A stretch of DNA of 64,000 bases from Microbacterium sp. EST19A. Lineage in GTDB: Bacteria; Actinomycetota; Actinomycetes; Actinomycetales; Microbacteriaceae. Numbering within the stretch: position 1 is the stretch's first letter; each line of letters starts with the position of its first letter. The stretch is taken from NCBI RefSeq assembly GCF_019969685.1, contig NZ_JAHXYZ010000005.1:106279-170278 (forward strand), given 5' to 3'. A model generated the notes under the pieces. It was given only the letters and a program-made list of their open reading frames with translations, was not told where the DNA came from and made no database searches. Both the position numbers and the translations under genes were made by a program. Of the stretch, positions 1-7,763 are shown in pieces.

Positions 1-168
1 GCTGCGGAGCTTCTCTTCGTACTTGCGGCCGTGGTGGGCGCAGAACAGGAGCTCGGATCCGTTGACCTCTGCGGCGATGTACGCCTGAGCTCCGCAGGAG
101 TCGCAGCGATCCATCGCTGTCAGGCGGAACTCGATGGCGGTGGCCTCACGTTCGGTTGTTGCATTCAT
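1..168 (-). CDS. DUF7455 domain protein, 3' end outside window
   Basis: Only the first 56 codons lie in the window; the gene runs off the left edge. The ATG at 168 follows a clear ribosome binding site (GGAGGCACC, 174-182). The product carries two short cysteine-containing stretches, MDRCDSCGAQAY and LLFCAHHGRKY, typical of the small DUF7455 family of actinobacteria, which probably binds a metal through Cys and His. Its function is unknown. In related genomes such a gene sits near a principal sigma factor and the type IIA topoisomerase genes, which matches parE starting just to the right on the opposite strand. Confidence 0.85.
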   Translation of the reverse strand, partial: MNATTEREATAIEFRLTAMDRCDSCGAQAYIAAEVNGSELLFCAHHGRKYEEKLRS

Positions 169-349
169 CTCGGTGCCTCCTCGGGTGTCGGCCTCGCTGT
201 GGGTCGTGCTCCATACAACCACGCTGCACCTGTACGCATGCCCGGATCACGGCGTGTTTCGCTCAGCGCGTACGCGATCGGTGCGGGGTGCGGTCCCGTG
301 GGGAGTGTCTACCGCCGGGAGGAGCCGGCCGAGAATAGACTCGGAGATT

Positions 350-2479
350 GTGACCGCCGAGTATTCCGCCCATCATCTCCAGGTGCTTGAAGGGCTCGAG
401 GCTGTCCGCAAGCGTCCCGGCATGTACATCGGGTCGAACGGATCGCCGGGGCTCATGCACTGCCTCTGGGAGGTCATCGACAACGCCGTCGACGAGGCCG
501 TCGCCGGAAACGGCGAGAAGATCGATGTGATCCTCCATGACGACGGCAGCGTCGAGGTGCACGACCGCGGTCGCGGCATCCCCGTCGACATCGAACCGCG
601 CACCGGTCTGAGCGGCGTCGAGGTCGTCTTCACGAAGCTGCACGCCGGCGGCAAGTTCGGCGGCGGCTCGTACGCGGCGTCCGGCGGCCTGCACGGCGTC
701 GGCGCCTCGGTCGTGAACGCGCTCTCGGAGCGGCTCGACGTCGAGGTCGATCGCGGCGGCAAGGTCTACGCCATGTCGTTCCACCGCGGCGAGCCCGGAA
801 TCTTCACAGACACGGGGGAGAAGCGCCCCAACGCGCCGTTCCGTCCGTTCGAGGACAAGAGCGAGCTGCGGGTCATCGGAAAGGCCCCCCGGGGTGTGAC
901 CGGCACGCGCATCCGCTACTGGGCGGACCGGCAGATCTTCACCAAGGACGCCGCGTTCCAGCTCAAGGAACTCGAGACGCGCGCGCGTCAGACGGCGTTC
1001 CTCGTGCCCGGACTCGAGATCCTGGTCCGCGACGACCGTGCGCGCAGCCCGCAGACCGCTCCGGCCGAGGGCGTCCTCGCCGGCATCGTCGACGAGGTCC
1101 CGCGCGAGATCTCCTACCGCTACGAGGGCGGCATCTCCGAGTTCGTCGACTACCTCGCGACAGACGCCCCCGTGACCGACAACTGGCGCATCCAGGGCGA
1201 GGGCACGTTCAAGGAGACCGTGCCGGTTCTGCAGGCGGACGGTCACATGATCGCGACCGAGGTCGAGCGCGTGTGCGCCGTCGACATCGCGCTGCGCTGG
1301 GGCACTGGATACGACACCACCGTGCGCTCGTTCGTGAACATCATCGCGACACCGAAGGGCGGCACGCACCAGCAGGGCTTCGAGCAGGAGCTGCTGAAGG
1401 TGCTGCGGTCGCAGGTCGACCAGAACTCCCGCCGGCTCAAGGTCGGCAACGACAAGCTCGAGAAGGACGACGTGCTCGCCGGCCTCACCGCCGTGCTCAC
1501 CGTGAACGTGCCGGAGCCGCAGTTCGAGGGTCAGACCAAGGAGGTGCTCGGCACCCCCGCCGTGCGCCAGATCGTCGCGCAGGTGCTGCGTAAGGACCTG
1601 GGCGAGCGCTTCACCTCGACCAAGCGCGACGACAAGAACCAGGCCTCGCAGCTGCTCGACAAGATCGTCTCCGAGATGAAGGCGCGTGTCTCGGCGCGCG
1701 CCCACAAGGAGACGCAGCGCCGCAAGAACGCGCTGGAGTCCTCCACGCTCCCGACCAAGCTCGTCGACTGCCGCACGAACGAGGTCGAGCGCAGCGAGCT
1801 CTTCATCGTCGAGGGCGACTCGGCGCTCGGTACGGCCAAGAACGCGCGCAACAGCGAGTTCCAGGCGCTGCTGCCCATCCGCGGCAAGATCCTGAACGTG
1901 CAGAAGGCCTCGGTCAGCGACATGCTGTCGAACACCGAGTGTGCCTCGATCATCCAGGTGATCGGCGCCGGTTCCGGGCGCACCTTCGACATCGACGCAG
2001 CGCGCTACGGCAAGGTCATCCTGATGAGCGACGCCGACGTCGACGGGGCGCACATCCGCACCCTCCTGCTCACCCTGTTCTTCCGGTACATGCGGCCGTT
2101 GATCGAGGACGGCCGGGTCTTCGCCGCCGTGCCTCCGCTGCATCGCATCATCATCATGAACCCCGGTTCAAAGCCGAACGAGACGGTCTACACCTACAGC
2201 GAGCAGGAGATGCACGCCCTGCTCACCAAGCTCCGCAAGGCCGGCAAGCGCTGGCACGAGCCGATCCAGCGCTACAAGGGCCTCGGCGAGATGGATGCCG
2301 AGCAGCTGGCGAACACGACCATGGACCGCTCCGGACGCCTGCTGCGGCGGGTACGCATGGAGGATGCCGAGGCCGCGGGCCGCGTCTTCGAACTGCTCAT
2401 GGGCAACGAGGTCGCTCCGCGCCGCGAGTTCATCATCGATTCGTCCGGACGCCTGTCGCGCGAGGCCATCGACGCCTGA
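350..2479 (+). CDS. parE: Type IIA DNA topoisomerase subunit B (ParE-type)
   Basis: ATPase subunit of an actinobacterial topoisomerase IV-like enzyme that acts on DNA supercoils and catenanes together with the ParC-type subunit at 7764-10205. About 709 residues. The N-terminal GHKL ATPase has IDNAVDEA, DRGRGIPVD and GLHGVGASVVNAL; the TOPRIM domain has EGDSAL (Glu about 488) and DADVDGAH (Asp about 561); the C-terminus has YKGLGEMDAEQL. I chose GTG 350 because conserved similarity begins there (TAEYSAHHLQVLEGL). It has GGAG just upstream and a TAGACT box 8 bases before it. An in-frame ATG at 134 would add 72 unconserved residues. Confidence 0.93.
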   Translation: MTAEYSAHHLQVLEGLEAVRKRPGMYIGSNGSPGLMHCLWEVIDNAVDEAVAGNGEKIDVILHDDGSVEVHDRGRGIPVDIEPRTGLSGVEVVFTKLHAGGKFGGGSYAASGGLHGVGASVVNALSERLDVEVDRGGKVYAMSFHRGEPGIFTDTGEKRPNAPFRPFEDKSELRVIGKAPRGVTGTRIRYWADRQIFTKDAAFQLKELETRARQTAFLVPGLEILVRDDRARSPQTAPAEGVLAGIVDEVPREISYRYEGGISEFVDYLATDAPVTDNWRIQGEGTFKETVPVLQADGHMIATEVERVCAVDIALRWGTGYDTTVRSFVNIIATPKGGTHQQGFEQELLKVLRSQVDQNSRRLKVGNDKLEKDDVLAGLTAVLTVNVPEPQFEGQTKEVLGTPAVRQIVAQVLRKDLGERFTSTKRDDKNQASQLLDKIVSEMKARVSARAHKETQRRKNALESSTLPTKLVDCRTNEVERSELFIVEGDSALGTAKNARNSEFQALLPIRGKILNVQKASVSDMLSNTECASIIQVIGAGSGRTFDIDAARYGKVILMSDADVDGAHIRTLLLTLFFRYMRPLIEDGRVFAAVPPLHRIIIMNPGSKPNETVYTYSEQEMHALLTKLRKAGKRWHEPIQRYKGLGEMDAEQLANTTMDRSGRLLRRVRMEDAEAAGRVFELLMGNEVAPRREFIIDSSGRLSREAIDA

Positions 2480-2485
2480 CGCCCG

Positions 2486-3703
2486 TCAGCGTGCGGTCGC
2501 GAGCGCTGCCTCGTAGACGCCGAGCAGCGCGTCGCGGTGGGTCGTCTGCGCGACCTGTCGGCGATGCGCGATCGCGGCCTCGCTGAGTCGGGTGAGCCGC
2601 GCGGGGTCGTCGCGCAGCTGCGACAGTGCGGTGGCGAGACCGGCGGCATCCGGCGACGGGGTGACGATCCCTCCGCCCGGCGGCAGCGTCTCGGCCAGAT
2701 CGGGATCCGTGACGATCACCGGCAGACCGGAGGCGATCGCCTCGAGCAGCACCATCGGCTGATTGTCGAAGTCGAGCGAGCTCGACACGAGCACATGCGC
2801 CTTCCGCATCGCCGCGAGGACCTCGGACTGCGGAACGCCGCCGTGCACGGTGACGCGACCGTCGGGGAGTGCCGCCGCACGGCGGGAGACCGATGCGCGA
2901 GAGACGCCGTCGCCGTACATGTGCCCCGCGATGCCCGAGACCTGCGACACCGCGTCGAGGAAGACCTCCGGGCGCTTCTCGGGGGACAGGCGCCCGCACC
3001 ACATCACGCGCAGCTGCTCGCCCCGTGCGACCACACGGGGGGTCGGGATGCCGACCTCGTCGAGCACGGACTCCTCGAGGCCGTTCGACAGGACGGTGAT
3101 CGGCGTCTCGACGCCCTGCGCGAGCAGCTTGCCCGCGAAGTGCGCCGAGGGGACGATCACCTGATCGGCGTGATTGGCCTGACTCACCATGAGGCGCCAC
3201 ATCCGGCGAGCCGTCGGTGTGCGCGTGTACGGCGACGAGGAGTCGACCCGGGCCCGCGCGTGGCTCATGCGTCTGCGGTGCATCGCGGCGAGCAGGGCGG
3301 TCGTCACGCTCGGCAGCGGCAGGACCGACCGCGTGTACACGTCGATCCGACCGTGCATCGTCTGCACGATCGGGAGGCCGAGGGCCTGGGCGGCCTCGAA
3401 CCCCGCGAGGGCGGCGAACATCTCGGTGTGCACGTGCACGACGTCGACCTCTCGCGCCTTCAGTTCCTCTCGCAGGAAGGCGGATGCCGCGGACGGGCTC
3501 CACGTGAACGGGTAGCCGTCGGGGGCGAAGCCGCGGGCCGTGGGCATCCGCACGACGGCGGGGTCCGGGCTCGGCGCAGCGAGCGGCGCGAAGACCAGCA
3601 CCTCGTGCCCGTGCCGCTCGAGCTCCTCCTTGTGCGCCTTGATCACGGTCTGCACCCCGCCGAGCGTCGGCAGGTAATAGTCGGTGACCATGGCGATGCG
3701 CAC
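2486..3703 (-). CDS. GT4 family glycosyltransferase
   Basis: Retaining glycosyltransferase of the GT4/GT-B type, 405 residues, transferring a sugar from an activated donor to an unknown acceptor, probably a glycolipid. The N-terminal acceptor half starts MRIAMVTDYYLPTLGGVQ. The C-terminal donor half has GRLSPEKRPEVFL and the EX7E-like LLEAIASGLPVIV. The start is GTG 3703; there is no Shine-Dalgarno, but TAGTCT lies exactly 6 bases upstream, so the mRNA is probably leaderless. ATG 3691 is the alternative. Its 3' end faces parE with 6 bases between the stop codons. The gene is divergent from the OleD-like operon with only 32 bases between starts, which hints at a shared context, but the substrate cannot be told. 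Confidence 0.85.
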   Translation of the reverse strand: MRIAMVTDYYLPTLGGVQTVIKAHKEELERHGHEVLVFAPLAAPSPDPAVVRMPTARGFAPDGYPFTWSPSAASAFLREELKAREVDVVHVHTEMFAALAGFEAAQALGLPIVQTMHGRIDVYTRSVLPLPSVTTALLAAMHRRRMSHARARVDSSSPYTRTPTARRMWRLMVSQANHADQVIVPSAHFAGKLLAQGVETPITVLSNGLEESVLDEVGIPTPRVVARGEQLRVMWCGRLSPEKRPEVFLDAVSQVSGIAGHMYGDGVSRASVSRRAAALPDGRVTVHGGVPQSEVLAAMRKAHVLVSSSLDFDNQPMVLLEAIASGLPVIVTDPDLAETLPPGGGIVTPSPDAAGLATALSQLRDDPARLTRLSEAAIAHRRQVAQTTHRDALLGVYEAALATAR

Positions 3704-3709
3704 CCCCTC

Positions 3710-3715
3710 AGACTA
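3710..3715 (-). promoter_or_regulatory. -10 box TAGTCT of the GT4 gene
   Basis: TANNNT hexamer ending 6 bases before GTG 3703, implying a leaderless transcript. It lies back to back with the plus-strand box at 3723. Confidence 0.6.
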
Positions 3716-3722
3716 GGGCCGC

Positions 3723-3728
3723 TAGGGT
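3723..3728 (+). promoter_or_regulatory. -10 box TAGGGT of the OleD-like operon
   Basis: TANNNT hexamer ending 7 bases before ATG 3736. Together with the minus-strand box it packs two divergent promoters into 32 bases. Confidence 0.55.
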
Positions 3729-3735
3729 GAGGAGC

Positions 3736-4725
3736 ATGTCCGGAGGCCGTGTGCTGGTGACGGGGGCGAGCGGGTTCCTCGGCGGTCATGTGGTGCGCGA
3801 TCTGCAGATCCACGGAGTCGAGGTTTTCGCCGCCGGACGTCGCGCCGCAGCCCTCGATGCGCTCGTCGATGCGGAGCACCGGCTCGTCGGCGACCTGGCC
3901 TCTCTGGCGCGCACGGACCTGACGGTCGATGCGGTGATCCACTGCGCGGCGCTGTCGACGCCCTGGGGTCCCTGGCGCGCTTTCGTCGAGGCGAACATCG
4001 AGGGCACCGCGCAGGTCGTGGAGTTCGCGCGGCGCAACCGCGTGCGCCGGATCGTGCACGTCTCTTCGCCGAGCGTCTACGCGGCTCCACGCGATCGCCT
4101 CGCCATCCGGGAGGAGGATGTCGACACCGGCAATCGACTCAACGGATACATCCGCTCGAAGATCGCCGCCGAGGCGCTCCTGCAGGATGCTCGACGCGCG
4201 GGGGCCTTCTCCGAGCTCGTGATCGTGCGTCCGCGCGGGCTGATCGGCACCGGCGACCCGAGCCTCGTCCCGCGCCTGATCGAGGTGCACCGCCGCGTAG
4301 GGATCCCTCTGTTCGACGGCGGCCAGAACCTCATCGACGTCACGGCGGTGGAGAACGTGGCGACGGCTCTGCGGCTCGCACTGGATGCCGGCGATCCCGC
4401 CGGCGGGGTCTACAACATCAGCAACGACGATCCGCGTCAATTCCGCGACCTGGTCACCACTCTGCTCGAGCTCGTGGGCGAGACGCCGCGGATGCGACCC
4501 ATGAACAGGCGCGTCGCCTGGGCGCTCGCTACGGCGCTCGAGGGAGTCTTCCGCGTCATTCCGGGGCGACCCGAGCCCCCGCTGACCCGCTACACCCTGA
4601 GCACCATCGCCTACTCGCAGACCCTCGATCTGACTCGCGCGAAGGCGGAGCTCGGATACGAACCCCTCGTGACGCTCGACGACGCGCTCGTGCGAGCGGC
4701 CGCCGACCAGAGGGCGCACGCATGA
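3736..4725 (+). CDS. NAD(P)-dependent epimerase/reductase, OleD-like
   Basis: Extended short-chain dehydrogenase of about 329 residues. The N-terminal Rossmann motif is VLVTGASGFLGGHVV, and the catalytic pair appears as SSPSVY plus YIRSK (YxxxK). The segment RPRGLIGTGDPSLVPRLIE and the C-terminal half resemble OleD and 3-beta-hydroxysteroid dehydrogenases, which reduce beta-ketoacids or sterols. This is the first gene of a four-gene run whose members overlap by 4, 1 and 14 bases. As the last gene is a ketoacyl synthase, reduction of its beta-keto product is a reasonable inference. Start ATG 3736 was chosen over GTG 3727. Confidence 0.8.
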   Translation: MSGGRVLVTGASGFLGGHVVRDLQIHGVEVFAAGRRAAALDALVDAEHRLVGDLASLARTDLTVDAVIHCAALSTPWGPWRAFVEANIEGTAQVVEFARRNRVRRIVHVSSPSVYAAPRDRLAIREEDVDTGNRLNGYIRSKIAAEALLQDARRAGAFSELVIVRPRGLIGTGDPSLVPRLIEVHRRVGIPLFDGGQNLIDVTAVENVATALRLALDAGDPAGGVYNISNDDPRQFRDLVTTLLELVGETPRMRPMNRRVAWALATALEGVFRVIPGRPEPPLTRYTLSTIAYSQTLDLTRAKAELGYEPLVTLDDALVRAAADQRAHA

Positions 4726-5519
4726 GCGCGCGTCTGCGGCACTACGTCTGCGGCAGCACCGCGCACGATCTCTCGGCCATGTTCCGCGGCGGTGCTCACG
4801 AGACGCGCGAGTTCCCCGCCGGGGTCTTCCTCTTCGATCGCGGCGATGGCATCCGCGTGCTCTTCGACACCGGCTACGCCACGGGCGAATGGCGCATCGG
4901 CTGGCGCGGCACCGTGTACCGGCGCCTGCTGCCCCCCAAGGTGGTGCCCGAAGACGACGTCGCGCGACAGCTGGCCGCCGATGGCATCGACCCGGCTTCG
5001 GTCACTCACGTCGTGCTGTCGCACCTGCATCCCGATCACATCGGCGGGGTCTCGCGGTTTCCCGGTGCCACCTTCGTGCTGACCGCGGGGCAACAGCGCT
5101 CCCTCGCGGCTCCGCGCCTGCGGGCCGGAATCTTCACCGGGCTGCTGCCGAGTTGGTGGGACGAGGCGTCGAAGATCGTGCTCGCCGCCGATGCGTTCCG
5201 CGACGTCGACGTCTCCGGCGTATCCCTGCGCGCAGCCGACCTGCTCGGCGACGGCTCCTATCTGGTCGTGGAGCTTCCCGGCCACGCCGAAGGGCACATC
5301 GGTGCGCTGGTGGACGGCCGCGTCCTGCTCGCCGGCGACGCTGCGTGGGGAAGCGACCTGCTCGGCGCGACGGCCGAGCTGCGTACGCTCCCGCGGGCGG
5401 TGCAGCACGATCCTGCCGCGTACCTTCGCACGGCCGCGCTCCTGCAGGACCTCGCCGATGCCGGCATCCGCATCTCCTTCAGCCACGATCCGCTCGGGCC
5501 GAAGGAGCTGCTGGCCTGA
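4722..5519 (+). CDS. MBL-fold metallo-hydrolase
   Basis: Metallo-beta-lactamase fold hydrolase of 265 residues. The metal-binding signature is LSHLHPDHIGG, followed by the downstream ligands PGHAEGH and LLAGDAAW. Such enzymes hydrolyse thioesters, lactones or phosphodiesters using two metal ions. Its ATG overlaps the epimerase stop (ATGA), so the two are translationally coupled. In the operon it occupies the place of a hydrolytic step on an acyl or lactone intermediate. The substrate is not shown by the sequence. Confidence 0.82.
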   Translation: MSARLRHYVCGSTAHDLSAMFRGGAHETREFPAGVFLFDRGDGIRVLFDTGYATGEWRIGWRGTVYRRLLPPKVVPEDDVARQLAADGIDPASVTHVVLSHLHPDHIGGVSRFPGATFVLTAGQQRSLAAPRLRAGIFTGLLPSWWDEASKIVLAADAFRDVDVSGVSLRAADLLGDGSYLVVELPGHAEGHIGALVDGRVLLAGDAAWGSDLLGATAELRTLPRAVQHDPAAYLRTAALLQDLADAGIRISFSHDPLGPKELLA

Positions 5520-6820
5520 TGTCGACCCTGCGGATCCTGCGAGAGTTCGCCGCCGTGCGGTGGACGCGGCGTCTGCGCACGCGCCGGGCGATCGAACGGC
5601 GTCAGGCGCGGCTGCTGCGCCGGCATCTCGGTTTCCTGCGTCGACGATCGCCGTATTTCCGCGACCTGCTCGAGACGCACGCCTTCGCCGGGCTGCCGCT
5701 CATGGACAAGAGCATGATGATGAGCCGGTTCGACGAGATCAACACGGTCGGTGTACGGCGCGACGAGGCCTTGGAGCTGGCGATCGCGAACGAGCGGTCC
5801 CGCGACTTCGACGCCGACCTCGGCGGGAACTCCGTCGGACTCTCCAGCGGTACCAGCGGGCACCGAGGGCTCTTCGTCGTCAGCCCGCGCGAGCGCGATG
5901 CGTGGGTCGGCGCGGTCCTCGCCCGCACGCTGCCGCGCGGACGGCTGACCGGGCATCGCATCGCCCTCTTCCTCCGCGCCGACAACAGCCTGTACGAGTC
6001 GGTCGGCTCGCGCGCGGTGTCGTTCTCGTACTTCGACGTGTACGCCGACATGGACGAGAACATCCGCCGCCTCGCGGACTACGCGCCCACGATCCTGGTG
6101 GCGCCGCCGTCGGTCCTCCGTCTGATCGCCCGTGCCGCGGATGCCGGACGCTTCCCGATCGTGCCGCAGAAGGTCTACGCGGTCGCCGAAGTCCTCGAGG
6201 TCGCCGACGAGAAGCGGATCGCGTCGTCTCTGCGACAGGAGCGGCTGCATCAGCTGTACCAGTGCACCGAGGGCTTCCTCGCGCACACCTGCGCGCACGG
6301 CGTTATCCATCTGAACGAGGACAGCATCCTCGTCGAGCGCGAACAGCTCGACGACGAGCGGTTCACGCCGATCATCACCGACCTCCGTCGTCGTGCGCAG
6401 CCGATCGTGCGGTACCGGCTGGGAGACGTGCTGCGCCCCCGCAGCGAGCGCTGCCCGTGCGGGAGCGCCCTGGCGGCCATCGAGCGCATCGAGGGGCGGG
6501 AAGGCGACACCCTGCTCTTCCGCGGGCATGACGGCCGCCGCGTTCCCGTGTTCGCCGACCTCGTCGCGCGGGCGCTGCTGTACGCGGAGGGCTTCGACGA
6601 GTACCGCGTGGTGCAGACCGACGCGTCGCTGCTCGAGATCGCGCTGGACGTGCTCGATGATCGGACGAGGGACAGCGTGACCCGCGAGATCCACGGCCTC
6701 GCCGACCGGATGCACAGCGAGCGGCCGGAGATCGCGTTCGCGCCGTACACGCCGGACGGATCGGTGAAGCTGCGTCGCGTGGCGCGGACCTGGAGGGGGG
6801 ATGCCGATGAGGAGCTGTGA
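5519..6820 (+). CDS. Putative adenylate-forming enzyme (F390 synthetase/PaaK-like)
   Basis: Protein of 433 residues of the PaaK/coenzyme F390 synthetase-like branch of adenylating enzymes. The nucleotide loop is visible as GLSSGTSGHRGLF near residue 110, followed by YQCTEGFLA, RYRLGDVLRP and a CPCG pair typical of this branch. Members activate a carboxylate or phenolic substrate with ATP. The start codon overlaps the preceding stop (TGATG). It is shorter than the classical OleC beta-lactone synthetase, so if the operon makes a similar product the activating enzyme belongs to a different subfamily. Confidence 0.75.
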   Translation: MSTLRILREFAAVRWTRRLRTRRAIERRQARLLRRHLGFLRRRSPYFRDLLETHAFAGLPLMDKSMMMSRFDEINTVGVRRDEALELAIANERSRDFDADLGGNSVGLSSGTSGHRGLFVVSPRERDAWVGAVLARTLPRGRLTGHRIALFLRADNSLYESVGSRAVSFSYFDVYADMDENIRRLADYAPTILVAPPSVLRLIARAADAGRFPIVPQKVYAVAEVLEVADEKRIASSLRQERLHQLYQCTEGFLAHTCAHGVIHLNEDSILVEREQLDDERFTPIITDLRRRAQPIVRYRLGDVLRPRSERCPCGSALAAIERIEGREGDTLLFRGHDGRRVPVFADLVARALLYAEGFDEYRVVQTDASLLEIALDVLDDRTRDSVTREIHGLADRMHSERPEIAFAPYTPDGSVKLRRVARTWRGDADEEL

Positions 6821-7739
6821 GATCGTCGGGTGGGGCAGCGTGCTGCCCGAGCACACGGTGCGATTCGGCGAGGAGGTCCGCTACCGCATCGCGGAGGACA
6901 CGTCGCACCTCGACATGCTCGCGGACGCCTGCGAACGCGCCCTCGCCCACGCCGGGATCGGCATCGACGACGTCGATCTGGTGCTCGGCGCATCGGCGGC
7001 AGGCGTGCAGCCGATCCCGTGCACCGCGGCGCTCGTGCTCGAGCGACTGACCCTCGAAGGGCACGCCGCGGCCTTCGACGTCAACTCGACCTGCACGAGT
7101 TTCATCACCGCCGTCGACGTCGCGTCGCGGTACCTGGACTCCGGCGACCACGACACGATCCTGGTGTTCGCCGGCGATGTCGGGACGAGGTTCCTCGACC
7201 CGGCGCAGCGCGAGAGCTACGAGCTGTTCAGCGACGCCGCCGTCGCGGTCGTCCTCCGGCGCTCCGACGATCCGTCACGCGGCGTGATCGCCAGTGCCCA
7301 GCAGACCTGGCCCGCGTACGCGCACGACACCGAGATCCGTGGTGGACTCTCGCGGTCGCCGGCGCAGCTCTACGCGGAAGCCGACCCCGGCGACTACCTC
7401 TTCGACATGAACGGCCGACGGGCGCTGCTCGGGATGATGCGGGTGCTTCCCGGGTTCTTCGAGCGCTTCCATGAGCGGAGCGGCATCGCCTACGACGACG
7501 TCGCCCTGTGGGTCCCGCATCAGGCCTCGGCCGCGCTCGGTCCCATGCTCGATCGTCTCGGCATCCCCGTGGACCGCCGGGTCGACGAGGTCGCGGCCTT
7601 CGGCAACATGGTCTCGGCGTCCGTGCCGTTCATGCTCACGCGGGCCCTGGACGCCGGGCGCATCGGTCCCGGCGACACGGTGATCCTCTGCGGAACGGCT
7701 GCCGGACTCACCGCGAACGTTCTCGCGCTGCGGCTCTGA
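6807..7739 (+). CDS. 3-oxoacyl-ACP synthase III family protein
   Basis: Thiolase-fold condensing enzyme of 310 residues. The catalytic triad is Cys96 (VNSTCTSF), His238 (WVPHQAS) and Asn267 (FGNMVS). The Cys-His spacing of 142 equals what I recall for OleA (C143/H285) and is longer than FabH (C112/H244), which favours an OleA-like or non-standard acyl condensation over housekeeping fatty-acid initiation. Start ATG 6807 has a G-rich ribosome binding site inside the previous gene; ATG 6801 is possible. It is the last gene of the operon, and its stop faces parC 24 bases away. Confidence 0.82.
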   Translation: MRSCEIVGWGSVLPEHTVRFGEEVRYRIAEDTSHLDMLADACERALAHAGIGIDDVDLVLGASAAGVQPIPCTAALVLERLTLEGHAAAFDVNSTCTSFITAVDVASRYLDSGDHDTILVFAGDVGTRFLDPAQRESYELFSDAAVAVVLRRSDDPSRGVIASAQQTWPAYAHDTEIRGGLSRSPAQLYAEADPGDYLFDMNGRRALLGMMRVLPGFFERFHERSGIAYDDVALWVPHQASAALGPMLDRLGIPVDRRVDEVAAFGNMVSASVPFMLTRALDAGRIGPGDTVILCGTAAGLTANVLALRL

Positions 7740-7763
7740 CACGCCGCCACGCGACGACCGAGG

